From positions 3,314,783-3,378,782 of the forward strand of contig NZ_OY781925.1 in assembly GCF_963677305.1 (NCBI RefSeq): a DNA stretch of 64,000 nt. Direction: 5' to 3'. Below, piece by piece: positions 42,787-53,176 of the stretch (position 1 is its first letter; every line of letters begins with the position of its first letter). Origin of the DNA: an uncultured Holophaga sp. GTDB taxonomy: Bacteria; Acidobacteriota; Holophagae; Holophagales; Holophagaceae. The position numbers and the translations under genes were made by a program. The notes under the pieces were generated by a model. That model was given only the letters and a program-made list of their open reading frames with translations, was not told the DNA's origin and made no database searches.

Positions 42787-43848
42787 ATGAGCTCACCTTT
42801 CGCAAGCATCGAAGAGGCCATCGAGGCTATCCGTCTGGGACGGATAGTGGTGGTGGTGGATGACGAGGACCGGGAGAACGAGGGGGACCTGACCCTGGCG
42901 GCCCAGCACATCTCCCCGGAAGCCATCGCCTTCATGGCAACCCACGGCCGGGGGCTCATCTGCGTCGCCCTGGAGGGGGAGCGCCTGGACCACTTGAATA
43001 TCCCGCTCATGGTCCAGGACAACTCAAGCCCTTTCGAGACCGCCTTCTGCGTGTCCGTGGAGGCCCGGGAGGGCACCAGCACGGGTATCAGCGCCGGAGA
43101 CCGGGCCCAGACCATCCGCAAGCTCATCGACCCCGAAGCCGGACCCGCCGACTTCGTGAAGCCCGGCCACATGTTCCCCCTGCGGGCCCGCACCGGAGGG
43201 GTGCTCACCCGCACCGGGCAGACCGAGGCCTCCGTGGACCTGGCCCGCCTGGCTGGACTGGATCCCTCGGGGGTCATCTGCGAGATCATGAAGGATGATG
43301 GGACCATGGCCCGGGTCCCCGATCTGGTCCCCTTCTGCCAGCAGCATGGCCTCCTCCTGGTCACCGTGGCCGACCTGGTGGCCTACCGTCTGCGGAAGGA
43401 CCCCATCGTCCAACTGCTGGAGAGTACCCCCGCCGAGAGCCTCTGGGGACAGGCCACCGTCCATCGATACCGGAGCCTCCTGGATGGGATTGAGCACCTC
43501 GCCTTCACCTTCCCTGACCCGGGCACCGGGCGCGCGCCCCTCGTCCGGGTCCATGTCGAGTCCCTCCCGGAGGACCTGGCCGGGCTGGGCGGCGCCTCCC
43601 GCTCCCCCTTCCATGTGGCCATGGCCACCATCGCCCGAGAGGGCGGAACCCTGGTCTACCTCCGGAGGAACAGCGAGGCCGTGGCGGAATCCTACCTCAG
43701 TGACCGGGAGGTCGGAACAGGGTCCCAGATCCTCCGCCACCTGGGCATCCAGCGGATGCGCCTCCTGAGCCGTCACAGCAAAAAGTACATTGGACTGAAG
43801 GGCTTTGACCTGGATATCGTGGAACAGGTCCTCATGGATATACCTTGA
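42787..43848 (+). CDS. ribB: 3,4-dihydroxy-2-butanone-4-phosphate synthase with degenerate GTP cyclohydrolase II-like domain
   Basis: This 353-aa protein has an N-terminal RibB domain (about 1-205) with DDEDRENEGDLTLAAQHI (acidic metal/substrate loop), ATHGRGLICVAL, and HMFPLRARTGGVLTRTGQTEA. It makes the four-carbon riboflavin precursor from ribulose 5-phosphate. The C-terminal half resembles RibA (PLVRVHVESLPEDL), but the zinc-binding cysteines of GTP cyclohydrolase II are missing, so only RibB activity is expected. ATG at 42787 has GAGG upstream. I saw no FMN riboswitch in the 180 nt before it. Confidence 0.92.
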   Translation: MSSPFASIEEAIEAIRLGRIVVVVDDEDRENEGDLTLAAQHISPEAIAFMATHGRGLICVALEGERLDHLNIPLMVQDNSSPFETAFCVSVEAREGTSTGISAGDRAQTIRKLIDPEAGPADFVKPGHMFPLRARTGGVLTRTGQTEASVDLARLAGLDPSGVICEIMKDDGTMARVPDLVPFCQQHGLLLVTVADLVAYRLRKDPIVQLLESTPAESLWGQATVHRYRSLLDGIEHLAFTFPDPGTGRAPLVRVHVESLPEDLAGLGGASRSPFHVAMATIAREGGTLVYLRRNSEAVAESYLSDREVGTGSQILRHLGIQRMRLLSRHSKKYIGLKGFDLDIVEQVLMDIP

Positions 43849-44342
43849 TAAATACGTCATTCCTAACCGAATCCGTACTCTTCCGGAACCTTGACGAGAC
43901 CGAGCGCGCCCAGGTGCTGGTCATTGGCCAGGTTCTCAGCTGCGTGCCCGACCAGGTCATCTTCAAGGAAGGGGATGCGGGCGACGGTCTGTTCATTGTC
44001 ATCAGTGGCACGATCCGCATCTCCAAGCACACGCCCACCGGCGAGGAGGCCTTGGCGATCCTGGAACCCAATGCCTTCTTCGGTGAAATGGCCCTCATCG
44101 ACTACATGCCCAGGGCTGCCAGTGCCATCGCGAACGAGACCTGCGAACTCTTCTTCATCCCCCTCAAGGACCTCCGGGGCCTCATCGAGACCCATCACCG
44201 GATCGCCCTGAAGTTCCTCTTCGCACTCTGCGAGGTGCTCACCCAGCGCCTGAGGGAAACCAACGAACGCTACATGAACATCTTCACCATCGCCCAGTGG
44301 GGGGGCAGTGGTGTCGCCAATCAGCTCATCCCCCTGCCCTAG
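43845..44342 (+). CDS. Cyclic-nucleotide-binding domain protein without DNA-binding domain
   Basis: This 165-aa protein contains a single cNMP-binding beta-roll (about 15-125). It has IFKEGDAGDGLFIVISGTIRIS and the phosphate-binding-cassette-like FFGEMALIDYMPRAASAIA. A C-terminal helix follows, but no Crp-type HTH. The probable TTG start at 43845 overlaps the ribB stop (TTGA), so the genes are coupled. It may sense a cyclic nucleotide or act as an anchor; no target is evident. Confidence 0.8.
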   Translation: MINTSFLTESVLFRNLDETERAQVLVIGQVLSCVPDQVIFKEGDAGDGLFIVISGTIRISKHTPTGEEALAILEPNAFFGEMALIDYMPRAASAIANETCELFFIPLKDLRGLIETHHRIALKFLFALCEVLTQRLRETNERYMNIFTIAQWGGSGVANQLIPLP

Positions 44343-44355
44343 TTCAGAGGTTCAC

Positions 44356-44676
44356 ATGTCCGATCTCGTCAAGCACATCTCCGACGCCGAGTTCCCCGCC
44401 GCCATCGCCCAGGGTGTGACCCTGGTCGATTTCTGGGCCCCCTGGTGCGGCCCTTGCCGCCAGATCGCCCCTGCGCTCGACGAGCTCGCCGGTGAGCTCC
44501 AGGGCAAGGCGCAGATCGTCAAGATCAACGTGGACGACAACCCCGGCGTGGCTGGCCAGTTCGGTATCCAGTCCATCCCCACCCTGCTCCTCTTCAAGGA
44601 CGGCACCAAGGTGGGCCAGAAGGTGGGCGGCCAGCCCAAGGCCAACCTCAAGGCCTTCATCGAGTCTGCGCTCTGA
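44356..44676 (+). CDS. trxA: Thioredoxin
   Basis: This 106-aa classic thioredoxin has the active site WCGPC within VDFWAPWCGPCRQIAP (about 27-42), INVDDNPGVAGQFGIQSIPTLLLF with the cis-Pro (about 57-80) and GQKVGGQPKANL. ATG at 44356 has AGAGG upstream; it is 13 nt after the previous gene. It is a general disulfide reductant and could also reduce the LMWP-type arsenate reductase in this window. Confidence 0.97.
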   Translation: MSDLVKHISDAEFPAAIAQGVTLVDFWAPWCGPCRQIAPALDELAGELQGKAQIVKINVDDNPGVAGQFGIQSIPTLLLFKDGTKVGQKVGGQPKANLKAFIESAL

Positions 44677-44685
44677 TTCACAGTC

Positions 44686-44731
44686 AGTAGGGAGAAAGGC
44701 CCCGGCTCCGGCCGGGGCCTTTCTCCCTACT
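44686..44731. terminator. Very long perfect hairpin, bidirectional terminator
   Basis: A perfect 21-bp stem (44686-44706 with 44711-44731) encloses a 4-nt loop. It lies 9 nt after trxA and 39 nt before the stop of the convergent isochorismatase-like gene. AAAGG/CCTTT sits inside the stem, and there is no long T-run. Confidence 0.8.
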
Positions 44732-44770
44732 GGAGCATCAACTGCGGCTTGAAGGCCGTTCCGGCCCCGA

Positions 44771-45307
44771 TCAGGTGATCCGGATCTCCCGGGCTTGCCT
44801 GGGTACCACCCTCACGCCGAAGCTGGTGATCTCAGCCAGGGTCGCGTTGTGGTGGGCGATGATCTGCCAGGGCTCCAGCACCCCATTGGCAAGGGTGGTG
44901 TGCCCGTCGGCCACCAACTGGACCGGGTAACCCAGGGCAAGGGCGCACCGGGTGGTGGTATCCACACAGAACTCGCTCTGGAGCCCGCAGATGATGAGTT
45001 CGGTGACGCAGGAAGCCCCCAGGAGTGCTTGGAGTTCAGTGCCATGGAAGGCATCGGGGGTCCGCTTTGTGCAGATCCGATCCCCGGGAAGGATCTCCAG
45101 GCCCTCCGCCCACTGCCAACCGGGAGAGCCCGGGTGGAGGCTCCCCCCCTCACAGGTGTGCTGGACGTAAATCACGGGACGACCCGCGGCACGGACCCTG
45201 GCGGCCAGGGCCCGGATCCGTGCAATCACCTCTCCCACCTCATAGGCCGGGCGCTCTCCGTAGGCGATGGCCTGCTGCACATCAATGATAAGGAGTGCGG
45301 TCCCCAT
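44771..45307 (-). CDS. Isochorismatase-family cysteine hydrolase
   Basis: This 178-aa protein has the catalytic Asp in LLIIDVQQAI (about residue 9), a Lys in ICTKRTPDAFHGTEL (about 88), and the nucleophile Cys in IICGLQSEFCVDTTTRCAL (about 120). This is the nicotinamidase/N-carbamoylsarcosine amidohydrolase fold. The exact substrate cannot be told. It is 3 nt from the lysS stop on the same strand and may be co-transcribed with it. Confidence 0.9.
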   Translation of the reverse strand: MGTALLIIDVQQAIAYGERPAYEVGEVIARIRALAARVRAAGRPVIYVQHTCEGGSLHPGSPGWQWAEGLEILPGDRICTKRTPDAFHGTELQALLGASCVTELIICGLQSEFCVDTTTRCALALGYPVQLVADGHTTLANGVLEPWQIIAHHNATLAEITSFGVRVVPRQAREIRIT

Positions 45308-45310
45308 GAC

Positions 45311-46837
<1,527 letters not shown>

Positions 46838-46909
46838 GGCAGCTCCGGTGCGGTTTCGGCCGCGAACCTACCAGTCTACCAAGCACGGCCCCCCACCGCT
46901 CGCTTCATG

Positions 46910-46935
46910 CGCAGGGGCCCCGAAGGGCCCCTGCG
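46910..46935 (-). terminator. Hairpin terminator with UUCG loop after the DUF1015 gene
   Basis: An 11-bp perfect GC-rich stem (46910-46920 with 46925-46935) lies 17 nt past the stop at 46953. In the minus-strand RNA the loop is UUCG, a very stable tetraloop. No U-tract follows. Confidence 0.7.
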
Positions 46936-46952
46936 ACAAGGATGCGCACCCT

Positions 46953-48191
46953 TCACTCGCCGTAGGTCCGCACCAGCAGCCCCGAGCGGAGCTTGGGCTC
47001 GAACCAGGTGGACTTGGGGGGCATGATCTTCCCGGCGTCGGCCACAGCCATGAGCTGCTCGATGGAGGTGGGGAAGAGGGAGAAGGCCACAGCGGCCCCT
47101 TCGGTCACGCGCTTCTCGAGCTCGCCCATGCCGCGGATGCCGCCCACGAAGTCGATGCGGACATCGGTGCGGGGATCCTGGATGCCCAGGATGGGGCCAA
47201 GGAGCTTGTCCTGGAGGATGCTCACATCCAGGCCCTTGATGGGATCGTCGGCGGGGAAGCTGCCCGGCTTGGCACTCAGGCGGTACCACTTGCCCCCCAG
47301 GAACATCCCGAAGGTGCGGGGTGCCTCGGGGCGGGAGCGACGGCTCTCGGAGATCTCGAAAGACTCGGCGACCTGATGCAGGAAGTCCTCCTGGCTCAAA
47401 CCATTGAGATCCTTCACCACCCGGTTGTAGTCCATGATGCGGAGCTGGTCGTGGGGGAAGATCACCGCCATGAAGCTCTCGAAGGGCTCAGTGCCGTTGG
47501 CGCCAGGGGTGGCCTTCCGGCGGGCCTGCCCGTAGCGGATGGCGGCGGCCGTGCGATGGTGACCATCGGCGATGTACAGGGCTTCCACCCCGTCGAAGAG
47601 GTGGGCCAGCACATAGATCACCCGCTCGTCGGAGATGCGCCAGATGGTGTGGCCGATGCCATCGGGGGTGACGATGTCGTAGAGGGGCTCGGTACCCCGC
47701 ACCTTGTCGACGATCCCGTCGATGTAGGGCACGGCCCGGTAGGTGAGGAAGACGGGCTCGGCGTTGGCCTCCTGCTCCGTGACATGGCGGGTGCGATCGT
47801 CCTCTTTGTCCTGACGGGTCAGCTCGTGCTTCTTGATGAGCTCCTCCTCGTATTCCCTCACCGAACAGAGCGCCACCAGGCCGGTCTGGATGTGATCATC
47901 GGCCTTCTGCTGGTAGACGTAGAGGGATTCGCTGTCCTCGTGCACCAGGATTCCGTCGGCGATGAAGCTGCGGAGGTTCTCAGCGCCCTTGGCATAGACC
48001 GGATCGCTGTGCTCGTCCACCCCCTCAGGCAGGTCCACCTCGGGACGGCCCACCCGCAGGAAGGAGACGGGATTGCCGGCGGAGAGCTCGCGGGCCTCAC
48101 GGGTGTTGATGACGTCATAGGGCACCGAAGCGACCTTGGCGGCGAGCTCCGGCTTGGGGCGGTAGGCCCTGAAAGGCTTGATCTGCGACAT
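46953..48191 (-). CDS. DUF1015-family protein
   Basis: This 412-aa cytoplasmic protein matches the DUF1015 family: KPFRAYRPKPELAAKVASVPYDVIN at the start (about 4-28), a central YRAVPYIDGIVDKV, and IADGHHRTAAAIRYGQ (about 205). The late KSTWFEPKLRSGLLVR is also typical. These features are shared with a widespread family whose biochemical role is unknown to me; the DGHHR motif resembles ParB/Srx-type nucleotide-binding folds. It stands alone between two terminated units. Confidence 0.88.
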   Translation of the reverse strand: MSQIKPFRAYRPKPELAAKVASVPYDVINTREARELSAGNPVSFLRVGRPEVDLPEGVDEHSDPVYAKGAENLRSFIADGILVHEDSESLYVYQQKADDHIQTGLVALCSVREYEEELIKKHELTRQDKEDDRTRHVTEQEANAEPVFLTYRAVPYIDGIVDKVRGTEPLYDIVTPDGIGHTIWRISDERVIYVLAHLFDGVEALYIADGHHRTAAAIRYGQARRKATPGANGTEPFESFMAVIFPHDQLRIMDYNRVVKDLNGLSQEDFLHQVAESFEISESRRSRPEAPRTFGMFLGGKWYRLSAKPGSFPADDPIKGLDVSILQDKLLGPILGIQDPRTDVRIDFVGGIRGMGELEKRVTEGAAVAFSLFPTSIEQLMAVADAGKIMPPKSTWFEPKLRSGLLVRTYGE

Positions 48192-48292
48192 AAGTCCCTT
48201 CCATCAGAGAACGTGGAGAGCGAGCCCGACCGGGCATACAGGGGAATCTCCGGGCATTGTCCACCCAAGCCCCCGGCTTGGGAAGGGACCTT

Positions 48293-48988
48293 TCACTCCG
48301 CCCCCCAGGGATCCTCGCCGGCCAGTCTGGCCCGGTCCTGGAGCAGGGCGGCGTTCATCAGAACCTCCGCCACGGGCAGTTCGATGCTGGGCTGGACCCG
48401 ACAGGCCTCCACAAAGGCGACCTCCGGCTGCGACCAGCCCAGGATGCGGTAGGCGGCTTCCAGTCCCTCGCAGTCAGCGCAGACAGCATGGATCAGCTGC
48501 CCTTGCCTCACATAGAGCACACCGAGCTGTGAACCGGACTGGACGGTGAGGGTGCAGGACTTGAGCTCCCAGCTCATGAGCTGGAGCAGGCTGCCCACCG
48601 TCAGCCCCCGGACCCGCCCCTCGGACTCCAGTTCCCCCAGACTGCGGAGCTCCTCCATGAGGAGGGAAAGCCGGACCGGTTTGGCGAGCACCTTCAGGGC
48701 CCCAAGACTCCGGGCCCGCTCACAGGCCACCCCCTCCGGGAGAGAGGTCAGGACCACGATGGGGATCGAGGGGTAGAGGTCATGCACGGAGGCGATGAGC
48801 CCGTAGCCGTCCAGGACCGGCATCTGGAGGTCCGTCACCAGCACATCCACCGGTTCCACCCTCAGGATGTCCAGGGCCTCCCGGCCATTGGCCGCGCCCA
48901 GGAGGCGCCAGCCCTGGAGTCCCCGGAGTCCCGCCCGGTAGAAGTGGAGTGTGGCGGGCTCATCCTCCACAAGGAGGGCAGTCTTCAT
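48293..48988 (-). CDS. Receiver-DUF4388 response regulator
   Basis: This 231-aa protein has an N-terminal receiver domain (ALLVEDEPATLHFY, phospho-acceptor Asp in DVLVTDLQMPVLDG at about 52, Lys in VLAKPVRLSLL at about 102). A C-terminal DUF4388/PATAN domain follows (about 125-215, LTVGSLLQLMSWELKSCTL and VLYVRQGQLIHAVCADCEGLEA). ATG 48988 overlaps the upstream glycosidase-like gene stop (ATGA). The domain pairing suggests a phosphorylation-controlled protein-protein switch. Confidence 0.88.
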   Translation of the reverse strand: MKTALLVEDEPATLHFYRAGLRGLQGWRLLGAANGREALDILRVEPVDVLVTDLQMPVLDGYGLIASVHDLYPSIPIVVLTSLPEGVACERARSLGALKVLAKPVRLSLLMEELRSLGELESEGRVRGLTVGSLLQLMSWELKSCTLTVQSGSQLGVLYVRQGQLIHAVCADCEGLEAAYRILGWSQPEVAFVEACRVQPSIELPVAEVLMNAALLQDRARLAGEDPWGAE

Positions 48989-50268
48989 GGGTGGGGCCCC
49001 TCGCTCCCCTTGGGGATCTTGTGAGCTGGACGGGGCTCCTTGGCGAGCATCGCCTCCGCCTCCCGCTCATCCTCGGGGTGGGCCTTCCCCCAGGCCAGGG
49101 CCCAGGCGGGCATCTCCGCATCCTCATAGTCCCGAAGCTTGCGGAGCTGGCTCAAGAGGGTCTGGATCACGGCCTGATGGTAGAGCTCCGGGTCCCTGGT
49201 CCCCTGCCCCTCGAAGATGGGCAGGGCGTAGTAGGCCCGCAGGGTCTGCTCCACGGGCTTGCCCCAGGGCGCATAGGTGCGGTCGTCCATGCCCCCGATG
49301 GGGCGCTTGTTGAGGTTCTCCCCATAGAGGTAGTAGAAAACCGCAGCTCCATCGCTCCAGTTGCGCAGGACATCCAGGGCGCCCTTCATGAGGTGGTCCT
49401 GGAGCAGGGGATCGGCAGGCTTGTCCGTGCGGAAGTCCCAGGGTCCGGCATGGGCCATGGCCACGCTGGGGTAGCCGATCTCGGTGATCATCACCGGCTT
49501 GGGCCCATGGGCATCGGCGAAGCGGGCTGACAGGGTGCGTGCCTTGTAGACGATCCACCACCAGCCGTTGCGGATCTCCTCATCGCTCGGCCAGGGACTC
49601 TTCTTGGCGATGGGGTCGTAGGTGTTCATGCCGATCACATCCAGGCAGTCGCCGAAGGTGAAGGTGTCGTGGCTGTCGAAGTTGACACTGTACGTGATCT
49701 TCCCGTGAAAGACCTGCCGCACCGCAGCCACGAGGTGGCGCCACTGATCCGGGAATCGGTGGGTGCTCCCCATCTCGGTCCCCACGCTGTACCACTCCAC
49801 CCCGCCCTCCTGGGCCAACCGGGCGAGGTGGACATTGAAGGCCTCGTAGTTCCGCCACCAGGCATCCCAGTCCCGGGGCTCGATGTTCCCGCGCCACCAC
49901 TTGGCGCTCTTCGCCTCGTCCCGGATGTTGATGGTCGGGAAGAACATCATGCGCAGCCCCTGGACCCGGGCCTCCCGGAAGGTCCGCCGCAGGCTCTCCT
50001 CGGTGGGACTGCTGGTGGGGTGGCGGACGATCTCCACGCTGTCATGGCTCTCCATGCGATAGATGGCCTGGAGGGTGACACAGGTGGCCCCGGTGGCGGC
50101 GATGCGGGAGAGTTCTTCGTGATAGTCGTAGTCCGGCAGCCCGGCATAGAGCCCCAGGACCATGCCCCGCGGCTGGGGGACCAGCCGCCGCGCCTCACGA
50201 CGGTGGGCCGTCCAGAGAAAGACGGGAAGTCCCAGAAGGGCCAACAGGATCACGATTCTTCGGAGCAT
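48985..50268 (-). CDS. GH113-like glycoside hydrolase, exported or membrane-anchored
   Basis: This 427-aa protein has an N-terminal hydrophobic segment (MLRRIVILLALLGLPVFLW) acting as signal or anchor. A TIM-barrel domain follows. Candidate catalytic glutamates are in WYSVGTEMGSTHRF (about 188) and VMITEIGYPS (about 280), the arrangement seen in GH113/GH-A barrels. It may act on mannan or other envelope glycans; the substrate is inference. ATG at 50268 has GGAAGG upstream. It is divergent from the histidine kinase gene, with 211 nt between. Confidence 0.75.
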   Translation of the reverse strand: MLRRIVILLALLGLPVFLWTAHRREARRLVPQPRGMVLGLYAGLPDYDYHEELSRIAATGATCVTLQAIYRMESHDSVEIVRHPTSSPTEESLRRTFREARVQGLRMMFFPTINIRDEAKSAKWWRGNIEPRDWDAWWRNYEAFNVHLARLAQEGGVEWYSVGTEMGSTHRFPDQWRHLVAAVRQVFHGKITYSVNFDSHDTFTFGDCLDVIGMNTYDPIAKKSPWPSDEEIRNGWWWIVYKARTLSARFADAHGPKPVMITEIGYPSVAMAHAGPWDFRTDKPADPLLQDHLMKGALDVLRNWSDGAAVFYYLYGENLNKRPIGGMDDRTYAPWGKPVEQTLRAYYALPIFEGQGTRDPELYHQAVIQTLLSQLRKLRDYEDAEMPAWALAWGKAHPEDEREAEAMLAKEPRPAHKIPKGSEGPHP

Positions 50269-50479
50269 GGACCTTCCAGGAAGCCTCAGACAGCGCGCAC
50301 CGGCGCCGTCCGGGACACTCCTCCAGTGTAGAGCCACCCGGCTTCCGGTTCATCCCCGAGCCCACATGCACATGGCAAGATGGCACCATCTCATCACCCG
50401 CCCGAAGCAGCCGATAGGTCCCTCTGAGGCCCTCATGCACCTGTCCCTGTCCTACAGCCCATCCTGGAAACCCTAGGCC

Positions 50480-52798
50480 ATGGCCGGGACCCGCTCCATC
50501 AACCGGAGACTGACCCTGCTGATGCTCTTCGTCACCGGTCTGGCCATCCTGGGCAGCCAGGGGACCTTCCTGATCTATGAGCACCAGTCCCTGCGGCGCA
50601 GCCTCGCCCGTGACCTCGACATCCAGGCCAGAGTGGTGGCCAGCCAGCTCGATGAAGAGTTCCAGACCTGGAACGGAGGCCCGGCCTCCCGTGCCCTGGC
50701 GGCCCTGGCCCGGAATCCCCGCATCCGGATGGCCGTGGTCTATGACCGGAAGGGTGAGCCTTGCTCGATCTATCCCCCCGGACTGCCCCGGACCGCCCTT
50801 CCGGCCCTGCCCAGAGGCGGGCAGACCCTGTTCGGACCGGACTCCCTCCGGGTTATCCGGCCCATCGAGCACAAGGGGCAGCACCTGGGTACCCTGCTCC
50901 TGGAGAGCGACCTCCGGGAGATCCAGGCGCGCTTCCTGTGGGCCCTGATCCCGGTCTCCCTCTCGGCCGTGGTGGTCTTCATCCTGGTGCTCCTGGTCTC
51001 CCTGTGGGTGAAGCGACGCATCTTCAGCCCCATCCGGAGTCTGGCCGAGACCAGCCGCAGGATCACTGAGGCGCGGGACTACGGCCTGCGACTGGAGGAG
51101 GGGGAGGCTGACGAACTGGGCGCCGTGAGGAGCGCCTTCAACGCCATGCTCGCCCAGATCGAGAGCCGGGATGCCCAGCTCCATGACTACCAGGAGGGGC
51201 TGGAGGCCCAGGTCGCCCAGCGCTCGGACCAGCTCCTCAAGGTCAATACGCAACTCCTCCAGGCCAAGGAGAAGGCCGAGGAGGCCAGCCGGGCCAAGAG
51301 CGCCTTCCTGGCCAACATGAGCCACGAGCTCCGGACACCCCTGAACGCCATCCTCCTCTACAGCGAACTGGTCACCGACGAGATGGGGGAGCGGGGCATG
51401 CAGGATGTCGTGCCGGACCTCGACAACATCCGCCGCGCCGGCAGGCACCTCCTCAGCCTCATCGATGAGATCCTGGATCTCTCCAAGATCGAGGCGGGAC
51501 GGATGACGGTCTACCTGGAGGACTGCCATCTGGGCAGCCTCATGGATGAGGTGACCGCCACGGCCGAACCCCTGATGGCGGCCAACCGGAACCGCTTCAC
51601 CCTCAAGCTGGACCCGGCGGTGCCAAGCATCCGCTCGGATATGAAGATGCTGCGCCAGATCATCTTCAACCTCCTGAGCAATGCTGCCAAGTTCACCCGG
51701 GATGGGGAGATCACCCTGAGTATCGAGAGGGACATCCAGGCCGGACTCGTGCGGATCTCCGTCGCCGACACCGGCATCGGGATGTCCACCGAGCAGATGG
51801 CCCGGATCTTCCAGGAGTTCACCCAGGCCGATGACTCCACCACCCGGCGCTTCGGGGGCACCGGCCTGGGGCTGACCCTCTGCCGGAAGTTCGCCGAGCT
51901 TCTCGGAGGCACCACCACCGTCACCAGCAACCCCGGCGCGGGCTCCACCTTCACCGTCTCCCTGCCCGGGAACACCCTCCTCACGCCCCCCCCCCAGGAG
52001 CCGACCCAGGCCCAGAGCAGGACCGTCACCCGGGGCAAGATCCTCATCATTGATGACGACCCCGCCCTGCGGGAGGCTGTCTCCAGAATGCTCACCAAGG
52101 AGGGCTTCTGGGTGGCCATGGCCTCCCAGGGCGAGGAGGGCCTCCAGATGGCCAGGGCCCTGCTGCCCGACATCATCACCCTGGATGTGGCCATGCCTGG
52201 CCTGGACGGCTGGCAGGTGCTGGGGCGCCTCAAGGCCGAACCCCAGCTCAAGGAGATCCCCGTCATCCTCCTCACCATGCTGGAGGGCAGGCAGAAGGGC
52301 TTCGCCCTGGGGGCCTCGGCCGTGGCCCAGAAGCCCATCTCCCGGACCGACCTCCTGGCCCTCATCCAGGACCTGGATCCCACCGGAGGCGAGGACCCCA
52401 TCCTGGTGGTGGAGGACGATCCGCCCACCCAGGAGGCCCTGCTCCGGATCCTGGCGGACCAGGGCTGGAGCACCCGCAAGGCCACCGACGGCCACCAGGC
52501 CCTGGAAGCCCTCCAGGGCACCCTGCCCAGGCTCATCCTCCTGGACCTCATGCTGCCGGGCATGGACGGGTTCCAGTTCCTGGCCGAGCTCCAAAACGAC
52601 AGCGGCTGGCGGGAGATCCCCGTGGTGGTGCTGACAGCCAGGGAGCTGAGCGAGGAGGACCGGAAACGCCTCCAGTTGGATCAGGTCCGGCACGTATTCC
52701 GGAAGGGGGCCTGCTCCAAAGATGACCTGCTGGAGGTCATCCGCTCCCTGATTCTCCGCTGGACCCGCAAACCCAGGAAGCTGCGAGGTGGGACATGA
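50480..52798 (+). CDS. Membrane hybrid histidine kinase with two receiver domains
   Basis: This 772-aa protein has transmembrane helices at about 12-33 and 152-175 around a periplasmic sensor, then HAMP (about 176-230) and a coiled coil. HisKA follows with phospho-acceptor His282 (SHELRTPLN), then HATPase_c (NLLSNAAKF about 395, [12 protein letters not shown] about 460). Two receivers end the protein ([10 protein letters not shown] with Asp in [22 protein letters not shown] with Asp in [12 protein letters not shown]). The next receiver gene overlaps its stop by 4 nt, giving a phosphorelay. The signal is unknown. Confidence 0.95.
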   Translation: MAGTRSINRRLTLLMLFVTGLAILGSQGTFLIYEHQSLRRSLARDLDIQARVVASQLDEEFQTWNGGPASRALAALARNPRIRMAVVYDRKGEPCSIYPPGLPRTALPALPRGGQTLFGPDSLRVIRPIEHKGQHLGTLLLESDLREIQARFLWALIPVSLSAVVVFILVLLVSLWVKRRIFSPIRSLAETSRRITEARDYGLRLEEGEADELGAVRSAFNAMLAQIESRDAQLHDYQEGLEAQVAQRSDQLLKVNTQLLQAKEKAEEASRAKSAFLANMSHELRTPLNAILLYSELVTDEMGERGMQDVVPDLDNIRRAGRHLLSLIDEILDLSKIEAGRMTVYLEDCHLGSLMDEVTATAEPLMAANRNRFTLKLDPAVPSIRSDMKMLRQIIFNLLSNAAKFTRDGEITLSIERDIQAGLVRISVADTGIGMSTEQMARIFQEFTQADDSTTRRFGGTGLGLTLCRKFAELLGGTTTVTSNPGAGSTFTVSLPGNTLLTPPPQEPTQAQSRTVTRGKILIIDDDPALREAVSRMLTKEGFWVAMASQGEEGLQMARALLPDIITLDVAMPGLDGWQVLGRLKAEPQLKEIPVILLTMLEGRQKGFALGASAVAQKPISRTDLLALIQDLDPTGGEDPILVVEDDPPTQEALLRILADQGWSTRKATDGHQALEALQGTLPRLILLDLMLPGMDGFQFLAELQNDSGWREIPVVVLTARELSEEDRKRLQLDQVRHVFRKGACSKDDLLEVIRSLILRWTRKPRKLRGGT

Positions 52799-53169
52799 GC
52801 AGGATCCTCTTGGTGGAGGACAACGAGATGAACCGCGATGTCCTCTCCCGCCTCCTCAAGCGCCGGGGTTACGAGATGTGCTTCGCAGAGGACGGGGAGG
52901 TGGCCCTGCGCGTGGCCAGCGAGCAGCACCCTGACCTCATCCTCATGGACATCAGCCTGCCGGTGATGGACGGCAACGAGGCCACCCGGCGCCTGCGGGC
53001 CGATCCTTGCTTCGCCACCCTGCCCATCATCGCCCTCACGGCCCATGCCCTCGCCAGCGACCGCGAAATCGCCATGGCCGCGGGCTGCACCGACTACGAG
53101 ACCAAGCCCATCGACTTTCCCCACCTGCTGGAGAAGATCGCCAGACACCTGGACCATCCCATCGAGTGA
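52795..53169 (+). CDS. Single-domain response regulator
   Basis: This 124-aa receiver-only protein has ILLVEDNEMNRDVL, phospho-acceptor Asp in LILMDISLPVMDG (about 53), Thr/Ala switch region IIALTAHALASD, and Lys in YETKPIDFPHLL (about 104). This is the CheY/DivK-like or phosphorelay type. It is translationally coupled to the hybrid kinase (ATGA overlap), which is therefore its likely phosphodonor. Confidence 0.95.
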   Translation: MSRILLVEDNEMNRDVLSRLLKRRGYEMCFAEDGEVALRVASEQHPDLILMDISLPVMDGNEATRRLRADPCFATLPIIALTAHALASDREIAMAAGCTDYETKPIDFPHLLEKIARHLDHPIE

Positions 53170-53176
53170 ACCAGGC

